Assembly (NCBI GenBank): GCA_907163375.1
Contig: CAJQUW010014753.1
Span: 62,001 to 126,000 of the forward strand
From: Prostheceraeus crozeri
Lineage: Eukaryota > Platyhelminthes > Polycladida > Euryleptidae
DNA: 64,000 bases
Direction of reading: 5' to 3'
Part shown: in pieces, positions 54,834 through 64,000 of the stretch
Numbering within the stretch: the first letter of the stretch is position 1
Layout of the letters: each line of letters begins with the position of its first letter
The notes under the pieces: model-generated
Told to the model about the DNA's origin: nothing
Seen by the model: the letters and a program-made list of their open reading frames with translations, nothing else
The model's database searches: none
Position numbers and translations under genes: made by a program

Positions 54834-56762
54834 ACGAAGCGTAAACCGTTCAGGTGATTTTATCAGAAAACAAGATATGTACCGTTATAGTGCATATGAT
54901 GCAAAAGCATGGCGATAAAGGGTTCAGTTCTGAATAATTTTAAGATTAATAATTGAAATTTAGGTATTATTGATCATTTGATCAGGTATGGGATTATAAA
55001 ATATGCAGATCTCAGATACTCAACTGCAACTAATTACTCCAAAGCGTCATTTAACATTAATTTTCATCTTGACTTGAAGATAAATTGTTTTCTCGTTCAC
55101 CTGAACGTTGTTTTTATCTTGATATCAGCAGACTCTACAATATGAGAGTGATAATCGGAAGCTCAATTATTTAGGTAATTATCACATGCGATCCCAATGC
55201 ACTTGTGATTCCTTTTTGAAATTCTATTTGTTTTCATTCGAAGCTGAAAAACTTCACTGAATATCGTAGGTGCTCAAATAACATGCTGCTAACTCCTTCC
55301 TCAGCAACGTGGTCTCAATCATCGTCAAATATTGTTAATCTCATTAGCTAAGTCTGAGTGTTCGCCCACCGCAGTTCTTGACGACGTGCGGGATAAGAGG
55401 GTTCGAGGAAGCATTTTACAATGGATTGCCTAACACCAAGAATTTTATGCAGTTCATCACAGCATGATTACATTGAATGTTGATAATGCATCAAGATTCT
55501 TATTTAGACTTCTATATCTTCCATAAATATTGGAAAGTGAAAATTCCCGCAAATCTTCAATTACTTGTACTTGGTATTTCAACAAATTACTGAAGTTCAC
55601 TTGATAGACAGCAATTAGCTGTTACTGATATAATGTTATATGTATAATTGTTGGATATTGACAATAATAATAAGTTTACTTGATAGACAATAACTACTTG
55701 ATAATGTTTGATAATCCTTGATATTTAATGAATACAGTACATATCCAGGTATATGTAGGAACACATCAGTCGAATATTTCTCAAAACTTATTTTCTTTTA
55801 CTGATTCAATTTTTACCAAAAATGTTACTTCAATTATTTTTTATTTGATATGACAAAATATCTGAAAAAGATACCAGATAGATACCTAGAAGAAGCCAAA
55901 GAATATACCAAAGATAACAAAGAAGCTGTAGAAAGTGTTATCGCATTAGAACATGTTTTCACTAATTGCAGAAAAATAAGCTTGCACCGTAAAAAGATTT
56001 CATGATAGTTGACTATTGCGTATTTTAAGACTCAGAAATTTAACACGTGTTCACAGAATTTGTCAGAAGAATAATTCATCGTGTTGAAAAGCAAAAAACG
56101 AGGTCTACGATGATGTTTTATCCATTTATTGCTAATATCTCTTAAACAGTGAAAATGTTCAAAATTGCGCCTTTTTAATTTGCTTTCCATTTCGCCACCC
56201 ATGTACGTTGTATATGAAGAATAAAGTTGGGGTTTACACTCACGCCCATTGCCATGGGTTTCAGCTAGCCAAAATGTGGGAAAGTTTTGATTGGATTTAT
56301 GTAGTGTAGATGGTCAGCGTTCAAACATTACTGTAATGTAACGTCTAAACATAAAAAACATTCAACGTCTAAGATACTAAAATTTATCTTGTTATTTTTA
56401 AAATTATTTAATTATCCAAAAATATCTAAAATTATTTCTTATCATCTAGATCGATGTCATCTGTATGTGGTATGGCAACATATGTCCTTATATTCTTAAA
56501 TAATCTCATTCAAACTCAAACAACTCAAACGAAACCGGTGATTGTGGGAATCATTGTAAACCCTTGTAATCAGCCTTCGAGGGGGGGGGGTTAAATATTG
56601 TTTTAGATTTTATGCATAAGTAGAATGCAAAGGGCAGATAACTTATGATTTAAGATTCCCGTCGATTTCTGTTATCTTGCTTCTTTAGTAATTCTCAGTT
56701 CTAATTAAGTATTCCTAATTCTGGTAATTTCTTAATGACATTCATTTTCTTTTTCTGCATCC
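54834..56762. other. Intergenic DNA
   Basis: No open frame above 60 codons. A (G)10 run at 56581-56590 is the only simple sequence of note. Confidence 0.55.
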
Positions 56763-56795
56763 CTTGATGAAGGTTAAGCCGAAATATTGGGAACA
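56763..56795 (+). ncRNA. Lone hammerhead-like motif, possible Penelope-like terminal relic
   Basis: CTTGATGA (56763-56770), AGGTTAAGCC as a short helix II, GAAA (56781-56784), then TATTGGGAAC. The box differs by one inserted or substituted base from CTGATGA. The GATGAAGG...CCGAAA pattern is like that in the arms at 39.1 and 42.3 kb. No GIY-YIG or RT coding is found nearby, so this would be a solo terminal piece. Confidence 0.4.
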
Positions 56796-57348
56796 TACAC
56801 GATCGTAGAAAATTGTTTTTTTTAAATAGTTGAATAAAAAATGGCAAAAAATATCAAACTGAGTGAACATTATATTTATATTGGTCCACTTTTTATTTCA
56901 TTCAAACTGAATATCACAGGTACTATTTGTAGCAGTAAGTAACATTTAAGTATAAAATTAGTAACATAAGTGAGGTATAACTCACATGTTCATTTTCGAA
57001 AAAGACTAGCTGTAGATTCTTTAACATATAAATGTGCTCAACATCAGTTGATGTAAGTGAAGCACATCAAAGTTGTTGATATTACATTGTATGCTACTTA
57101 CTAATTAATAGTATTTTACAAATTACATGTATTATACCCGTTTTGGAAAATTGCTGTGTACATAATTTGATAATTTAAAAGAAATCTCATCAGCGCGATA
57201 ATAGGCTGTTCTATTCACCTGCGTACATGTTTTTTTACCTCTGTATTGGGTAGCATGGCCTCATAATGGGAGCTCAATAGAGAACTATACGGACGTACGG
57301 ACGTCATCATTCATGTGTTTTTGATCGTTTGAAACAATAGAAGTCCGA
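56796..57348. other. Intergenic DNA
   Basis: No gene recognised. Confidence 0.5.
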
Positions 57349-57672
57349 TTATTTAGCTTCGACTACTCGCCGGAGCTGATTTATGCATCGATTCAGGTCG
57401 ATGTTGTTAGATCTTAAAACGTTGAACATTATCAAGACCTTGAAACAAAGAGTAATTTTAGATTCCTGGTGCTTCTTCCCGCGAGCGATGCCCCTTTTCT
57501 TTTTGTGCATTGAAGTGACTTTGTTGAAGAAAATATGGCATTGGATGTTGAGCACTCGACATACTTCGTGCAGAAGATAGTAACAATGAGAACACATTTT
57601 TAAAAGAGGCAGTTTCATCATTTGACAGCTAATTTTAGATAATAAGACGCCGGACTGGACTGATGTAGTCAT
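57349..57672 (-). CDS. Unassigned 107-codon open frame
   Basis: Begins MTTSVQSGVLLSKISCQMMK; the C-terminal half is basic (HKKKRGIARGKKHQESK) and ends NNIDLNRCINQLRRVVEAK before TAA. The composition of the second half looks more protein-like than neighbouring frames. I recognise no family and see no flanking splice-site pattern I would trust. It could be a real exon, an element fragment or chance. Confidence 0.15.
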   Translation of the reverse strand: MTTSVQSGVLLSKISCQMMKLPLLKMCSHCYYLLHEVCRVLNIQCHIFFNKVTSMHKKKRGIARGKKHQESKITLCFKVLIMFNVLRSNNIDLNRCINQLRRVVEAK

Positions 57673-60600
57673 ATTCCAGTGGCAGTGGTTTTGTAAAAAC
57701 CTCTCAATTGATTAATTTAGGCGCCAGTTCTATTCGAGAAAATGCGTCAGTTTTAAATTTTAAAAGGACGATAGCAAAATGGGACAGGGAAGGGCTCTTT
57801 CGGTGTGAATAATGGGTTGGCAAGGTAGACTTACCTCAACCATTATAGAAACCTCTGTCAAACACCAAATTCAATTTATCAAGAATTGTTTGCAAAGCTG
57901 AGCAATCAAAGAATCATTTCTGTAATTAATATGAAATATCAAGCTTAATAGCGTAACTCGATTGAGACAATATAGCATGTTATCAGTGAAATTTTAGAAG
58001 CTATGTGTGCTAGCTACATTTCCAAAGAAAGTCTGAATGATTAGGACTTCTGTGCATTGTCAAAATAACATCGATTACGCAGGTGATATAGTGAAACGCT
58101 CCTCTTCTAATAATTTCTGACCTACCGGGTGATTGAGCAATGGGCCGTTAGCTATTTATAGCTACGAGTTATGACTCACGAATCCGTGCCGAATACTATT
58201 ACACAGATTATTGAGAGCAAGTGCAAAATGCAGAGTCAAACATTCATCAGGTTACAATCAATTCATTTTAATTTAAATTTGATTTTATGCATGAGAGCTC
58301 TACCAAGTTTTCGGAAATGTGTATTCTGGTATCTTTCTTCATAGAAAACGACATCCTGAGGACTATACGTTGAGATTCTACCAAAAACATGAATTCATTC
58401 ATCCTCACTCCCATTCTAAAACGAACTCATGGAAGCTTCACGTTTGGAAGAAGTCAATTTACTCGGCAAATTGGCGACAATCTTCCACGCACAACTTCAT
58501 GCCTTTCAGGCTGATCATCGCTATTGTTTCGTGTTTTACTTGGTTTCAAATCGCCCTCCTGCCCTTCCGAACCTACGCCTCACGTTGCTCGGTGTCGCCA
58601 GCATTCATTCGAACAAATAAATTTCCCAACACGAGAGACAAATTCCACATGGATGACATCTGTAGATCTCTCGATACGATTGTTGAATTCGAGAAAGTCG
58701 GTTAATTCGCTAGCACATCAGTTATGGAGTGCCTAGTAAATGCCATGTCAAATCGCCAGTTAAAGGAAGTAAATGGCATTCTACCCCTCAGGGCTTTTCT
58801 AATGAAGATCAAATACCTAAAGTGAAAGAGGTTAACAAGATTCTGAAACTATCCAATTCATCAAAAGACTACGAAGGAAAGATGCATTATGAACGAATGG
58901 AACTGTTTCAGATAGTAAGGGAATTTTTTTCGATGCTGTAAACTTGCAGTCTGAGAAAGGAATGCAATGAATAAAAATGTTGGGCGAAGCTATCAAAATA
59001 TTGACGGCTTTCTTTTGTTCCCGGCTCCAAGAATCATGCGGTTCAACAACTGAAGGGAAATATTCGTGACAGCCTTTTTACAAGGGAGCACGAAAAGGAA
59101 CAGAATTTGAGGGAATTCACAAACATTTCCATGTCAATGTTTCCTTCCATGAAATGATGAGTTTTAAACAAAAGGCTTCATGAGTGGAGAAGGAAGTAAT
59201 AATGTTGACGTTCAACACGTTAGATAATGAGGCATTGCGAGAATTAGCTCAATATTGCTCTATAAACTCGTGTGTTCAGTGGTTCAATTGCATAAACAAT
59301 TGTATTGAGAAGAGAGAAAGGTGATATGATAACTAGACCCTAACTTATCGCGGTCCTCGGAATTTCACGCCTCGCAGCAGATTTTGCATTTTTCAAATCT
59401 CTGAGTAACGAGTTTTTTTACATTGTGAAAAGCTGGAAGTAGTTGCACAGTATTCGGGACGACTGTTCGAGTATTCACTCGCATAGCATCGCTCGGGAGA
59501 GTCCCTACAAAGTCGGAGAAAACGGACGTTTAACGCGTATGTATAAGTATAAGTAAGTATGTTCCATTAAAAAATGATAATTCTTAAAAATTAAAGTGCC
59601 GCAAACCAGCCTATGACTGAGTATGCCAGGTTATGGTGATCAAAGAGTAGTTTGTAATAATAATTTGTATTCATTATTCAGATTAATGAATATTTCACTA
59701 CATTGAAGCATTCAGTATAAGAGAATATAATTGAATAGGATATTATTGGTTTAACAAGCTGCCATTAAGGATTTCAATGAGGGAAAAAGTAAAATAAATC
59801 AGAAAAAGTTGGCATGCACATATAGGCCTACGTGCATGTAGTTAGCTAGATTATTTGTTAATTAACGACATTGCAATTAAGGGTGATGACTACGGATAGA
59901 CCTACACATTCATGATAGCTAGGCTATCTATCATGCTACAATATCTATTATATTAGAGAATACCAGAAACTCTTTTTATCTCAATGAGGCAATACCAAGT
60001 GATTGATTTGCCAAAACAAAGCTTGCATAAATGTACACGCATATGTAGAATTTTGAAGTTCAGTTTATCTGATATGTGTGCCTATGGGTTCAATTTCTAT
60101 ATCAAAAATTTGCAAAAAGCGATACTTCATCATGCAACCAGAGCGTAGATTGCCTTAGCACTAAAATATTCGCCGTAGGGAAAATGCTAGGCATTATGTC
60201 GTATTTGTATGACATTAACTTGCTTGAAATTTTTTCCATATGAAGAAAAGAGGAGGTTATGATTCGCATACTACGTGTAAATATTTCTGCGATAGCTCCA
60301 GAATATGCGCGTGAATTTGTTGGAACATTGAACAATTTGATGGAATCTCAGCAGATGCGTACAGATCTGCAGCTTCACGGTGTTGCGGTTTCAAATAAAT
60401 ATACCGGTACTAATATATAAAACACATATAAAGCAAATAAATGCACTAACTACATACTATATCTATATAATGATATAGATGATGCATGGATAATATAGTT
60501 TTTACCACCCATGTATCCACTTAAGCCAATCAACTATCAAAATAAGGCAGTCGATTGTCCAAATAGTTCACCCATGTATCAGAATAGAGCACCGAAGTGT

Positions 60601-61986
60601 CATACTACACCACCCAATGTAAAAATTTTAAGTCAAGAATCAAAGAAATGCAATATATGCGTTTTAAGTGTTCTAATAATATAGATGAGGTTTTATGAGA
60701 AATTCAAAGCATGTAAATTAATGAATTACCATGAAAAAAAGAAATATGATTAGGAGAAAAATTACTGATCATCAGATTTTCAGAGTTATTCGCACGAATA
60801 TTCATACCATCAAGCTATGTTAACTTTAACTCATCAATTAACATCTATAGTAAAATTGAAGGAAAAAAACATCTCATCCCGATCCGATACATATATTGAA
60901 AAATCAGCCCACGAGAAAACCACTGTAGCCTACTCCCATCAAAAAATTGTCAGCTTTTTGCAGACAATCAGGAATATGTCTCTGCGAGTGAGCAAACCCA
61001 TGAGCCCTTTAGATGCCTCTTATGACGCTAACACCTTCTGCCAGCTGTCAATGTAGCCCGACCCATGCATTTGTTTGGAGTCCAGCAAGTCTTGCCGTTC
61101 TTCTTACCAAACTATCTGTTGAGGGACCACTGAAATGCACTTATTGCATCTCGACCAACATTCAAGAATGGGGAATAGGTGTAAGTACACACATTGATTT
61201 CTGTCTCTCAAGTTAGGTCCAATCCTCGGGACTGAGTATTTGCACCAAAAAAGATTTGGAGAAAGACATTATCAAGCCAGATAAAGCCATGGGACCCTTC
61301 ATGATCTCCCCTGAATCCTTATCCATAACTGAGTGAATCGTGCTTTGGTCATCACCACCCTCGAAATCTCCCGGGAACAGTGATCCACAGGGTGCACCGA
61401 TGGGCGAATTTACATGAAGTCCTCCACGTCCAACAACGGCAAAGAGAAGGACCAAGATGAGGCTTGCTTGGCACGAAGCTCGAAGTTCACGTTTATTGGT
61501 GAATCGTGTATCCCAGTCTCTCCTCCACGATAACCAGTATAGCTCCTATCTCTCATCCACCTCGAGGAACAACAACCGGTCCATCGCGTAAGCGAGCTCT
61601 TCCTAATGATTGCATAGGCTGTGTTTTGTTAATATAGGCTGAGAAGCAAGTTGGAGAATGTCTTCTCTTTCAGCACCTGAAAAAAAAAGCCTCTAACGTC
61701 CATCTTTTATTCGCTCCTGCTCATCTCGTTCGTTTCGCACAGTTAGACTGATAAATGATAATTGACTCTGCACTATGCTGACTCTTGTGCTTATTTTTTA
61801 TTTTGATGATGCAATTCACACGACAGAAGTTCCTTTCTTGCATTTGACATTTGACTCACTTATGGCACTTGCACTGACTATGGGATACACGGCATGGATA
61901 ACAAGATGATGAGGAATGGGAATAGCAAGAAGCTAAGAATCATCAATTGATAAGAACCTTACATTCTTACAAGCTAGAAGCCGTAG
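57673..61986. other. Intergenic DNA with some protein-like stretches
   Basis: Overlapping frames at 58319-58941 (for example MEASRLEEVNLLGKLATIFH at 58429) and a GC-richer stretch at 60990-61460, open on both strands, look like decayed coding sequence but match nothing I know. The minus-strand frame 60102-60335 is also unassigned. No repeat ends recognised. Confidence 0.35.
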
Positions 61987-62016
61987 AGATTTTGCATGGT
62001 TGCGATTTATTGCCAC

Positions 62017-62049
62017 ACCGGTTTCAAATACCGTGGTATCCATCATCAG
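62017..62049 (-). ncRNA. Hammerhead-like ribozyme core, left arm
   Basis: On the minus strand CTGATGA (62049-62043) is a perfect first box. Helix II GGATACC/GGTATTT pairs over seven positions including two G-T pairs, with an AC loop. GAAAC follows at 62036-62031 and then CGGTG. These are the conserved elements of a minimal hammerhead in the right order and spacing. Cleavage would be at a GUH after a very short helix III, which is only weakly supported here. Confidence 0.55.
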
Positions 62050-62232
62050 TGGCGATAATACAACAAACGGACAGGGTTATATACAATTTTGGACATGGAA
62101 TCGATGATGAACACATTTTAAAAAGAGATCGGGACAGTCGCAAGGCAAGAGTACAAATTAAAATCGTCAGTTGGCATAGAAATAGAATGAGCCACGCATT
62201 GACAGAAATATCTGTCAGCAAACATAGAAATA

Positions 62233-62500
62233 TTATTGGTCACCAACTAAAATAAATGTAAAAGTTCGGATGATGTTTGATTGTTTATGAGGTTTCAGCG
62301 TGTTTTTATGAGTGATTCTGCTATTCTTGTGTGCTTTTGTTTTTTTTAATATTTTGAAGTTTTTGTCATTAGGTGGATGGATATGCATAGAAATTTCTGA
62401 TGCTGGTTTCCCTGTAATGTGCTCTCGAATTCTTTTTTGCAAATGTCGTCTAGTTTCTCCGATGTAACGATCGGGTCATCGTTCACAAAAGTATTCGTAG
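62233..62500 (-). pseudogene. GIY-YIG endonuclease fragment
   Basis: Reads DRYIGETRRHLQKRIREHIT then GKPASEISMHIHPPNDKNFK. The YIGET, conserved Arg and REH are the core of a Penelope-type GIY-YIG domain. An in-frame stop precedes DRYIG and no reverse transcriptase remains. Confidence 0.75.
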
Positions 62501-62536
62501 ACAATTGTTAGTATTCAGTTTGTTGTATTATCGCCA

Positions 62537-62571
62537 CTGATGATGGATACCACGGTATGAAACCGGTATGG
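62537..62571 (+). ncRNA. Hammerhead-like ribozyme core, right arm
   Basis: CTGATGA at 62537-62543, helix II ATACC/GGTAT perfectly paired around AC, then GAAAC at 62559-62563 and CGGTATGGC. Compared with the left arm one base pair is shorter, but all core bases are conserved in both. Conservation of the core in both arms argues that it is not a chance match. Confidence 0.6.
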
Positions 62572-62596
62572 CAATAAATCGTAACCATGCAAAACC

Positions 62597-63060
62597 TTAC
62601 ATTCATTTGACCAAATTGCGTATATTCTGAAAATATTGTATAGTTGCCTAATTCAGCTCGGCAACACCATGCAGTAAGAGGAAGAAAGCTGATTCAATTT
62701 AACCGATTTGAATGAGCTCTCACAGGATGTTGAATAACACTGAATTCCTAATTCACTGCTCTTTCATTGAACCGGACATCCATCCCTTTTGATCAAGGAA
62801 ACCTTTCAAGTTTGATGCATTCTTAATTATAATTCATAAAACACAGAGATATTTGAAACCAGGTAAATTGACATGCAACTAAGCAATATTTTGCAAAAGA
62901 AATATATGATCTGCTTGTACAGCAATATAGTAGCATGCTCAGCACGATCACAGAGTTGTCGTGGGACACGAATTTGCGTTCACACAACTGCATCACAAAA
63001 CTGGAAATCTCTGTGGGAATCCGTGGGAATTACCATGTAAGGGCATAATACACATAAGGA
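62597..63060. other. Intergenic DNA
   Basis: No gene recognised. Confidence 0.5.
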
Positions 63061-63068
63061 CATGTTTG

Positions 63069-63760
63069 TCAGCTATGAGTACGTTCGAGATGATCACACC
63101 GAGAGGCCGAATCCTTGAGGGAATGGTTATTGAGTACGTAGGCATTGGAGGAATTACGATGGCTAAAGAAGTTAACGTGGGATTTGGAAGAATTCAAACG
63201 TATTTGCCATTTCCTGGACCTCGCTGAAATCCTGTCCAGGTCTGTCTGCAGTAACTGAACCGCGTCTTGTGGGTTGTCTCGCTTCACTTCAACATAAAGC
63301 TTGATAACATCTGCGTATTTTAAAAATGGAAGATTTTGTTACAACATCATTGATGTAATCAACAAGCATATCAGGACCAATACCGGAACCTTGAGGGACA
63401 CCAGATTTCATAGTGTAAGGAGAAGAAAAATCACAATCAACAACAACACTCATCAATCAATTACTCAAAAAATTGTTGGAATAGTTCCAAAGATCACCCT
63501 GAATTCCTAGAGCGCGCAATTTGGTCAACAGTTTTGGTGTGGCACGGTGTTGAAGGCCTTTTCAAAATCAAGGTATATCGCATCCGCCCAATTGCCACGA
63601 TCGATATGAGAAGTGATATCTTCTAGAAACTCGAGAAGCTGGAGAGAGCAAGCTGAAGTCGAGCGGAAACCGAATTGTGAGTTCTTTATCAACGAATGCC
63701 TGCCACAAACTATCCCTGATTACACATTCCTTAAGTTTGGAGTCTATGCAGGTAAGACTG
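63069..63760 (-). pseudogene. LINE reverse transcriptase fragment, decayed
   Basis: On the minus strand from about 63700: NSQFGFRSTSACSLQLLEFL, then WADAIYLDFEKAFNTVPH (first catalytic Asp), GVPQGSGIGPDMLVDYINDV, KYADVIKLYVE and DNPQDAVQLLQTDLDRISAR with RKWQIRLNSSKSHVNFF in the thumb. The YADD box reads YADV, so the second catalytic Asp is lost. A stop follows the Asp motif (PHQNC-stop) and there is at least one frameshift between it and the final 63069-63287 frame. Belongs to the CR1/jockey-like reverse transcriptases. The 5' part of the element is not visible. Confidence 0.8.
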
Positions 63761-64000
63761 ACAGGAAGATAATTAACCCATGTTATGTCGTAATGTCATG
63801 TTATGTCCGAATAGTTTATGACATCAGCGAGTATATTTGGCTTTATCGACTTGAATTTCACAGATACCTCTCAGAAATCCCACGCATGGGAATTCCCATA
63901 AGATAAAATCCTCTCCCCCATTCCCAAACCACACGTTATGAAAACTTCCTTTCCCACGGCAAGTTTGATGATCTGCATTTCCTATAGCATCATAGTGCTG

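Larger units (their letters stand above)
61987..62596 (-). mobile_element. Penelope-like element, mostly deleted, with ribozyme-bearing arms
   Basis: Inverted arms of about 80 bp: 61987-62068 and 62518-62596, sharing TTGTTGTATTATCGCCACTG, GGATACCACGGTAT and GGCAATAAATCG. Between them a GIY-YIG fragment lies on the minus strand. The arrangement (inverted arms, hammerhead core within, GIY-YIG inside) repeats that of the loci at 15.9 and 39 kb, but with unrelated arm sequence, so it is a different family. Confidence 0.75.

Noticed and set aside
57349-57672. A host exon encoding a basic protein
   Set aside because: Not dismissed outright but unsupported: no domain recognised and no convincing splice partners, so kept only as a low-confidence frame.

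Overview
This is animal (metazoan) nuclear DNA: AT-rich, without operons or prokaryotic signals, and made almost wholly of transposable elements. I recognise no host protein-coding gene in 64 kb. The mix (Penelope-like elements with hammerhead-type ribozyme cores, several CR1-group LINEs, Tc1 and mariner-type transposons, hAT-like MITEs, tRNA-derived SINEs) fits an aquatic invertebrate such as an echinoderm, hemichordate, lophotrochozoan or relative. The sequence alone does not settle the phylum.

Layout. 1-7 kb: a tRNA-derived SINE, a hAT-like MITE copy and a tRNA-like relic in otherwise silent DNA. 7-14.5 kb: a dispersed 190-bp repeat, a hairpin MITE, an (AT)n tract, a decayed mariner-type element, a Tc1-like element with an internal deletion directly abutting it, a second decayed mariner-type element and a small TIR element. 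15.9-16.8 kb: an internally deleted Penelope-like element. 19.6-23.3 kb: an apparently full-coding CR1-group LINE with ORF1 and ORF2. 23.4-28.4 kb: remnants of three further LINEs, a TA-flanked MITE and MITE fragments. 28.4-29.2 kb and 38.8-43.1 kb: two inverted paralogous segments, one of which has received a Penelope-like element, which in turn has received a Tc1-like element. 30.4-32.6 kb: an inverted pair of tRNA-headed SINE-like units interrupted by a complete Tc1-like transposon with an uninterrupted 331-residue transposase. 48.5-49.9 kb: a 5'-truncated LINE with an open reverse transcriptase. 53.3-54.8 kb: a 200-bp inverted repeat enclosing a LINE tail. 56.8 kb: a lone hammerhead-like motif. 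62.0-62.6 kb: a third, mostly deleted Penelope-like element with a near-perfect hammerhead core in each inverted arm. 63.1-63.8 kb: another LINE relic.

How the parts relate. The autonomous candidates are the LINE at 19.8-23.2 kb and the Tc1-like element at 31.0-32.6 kb; nearly everything else is non-autonomous or broken. The most informative features are the Penelope-like loci, where independent copies share the same inverted-arm architecture with a self-cleaving-ribozyme-like core in the arm, and the stratified insertion history at 28-43 kb, where the paralogous copy preserves the empty insertion site.
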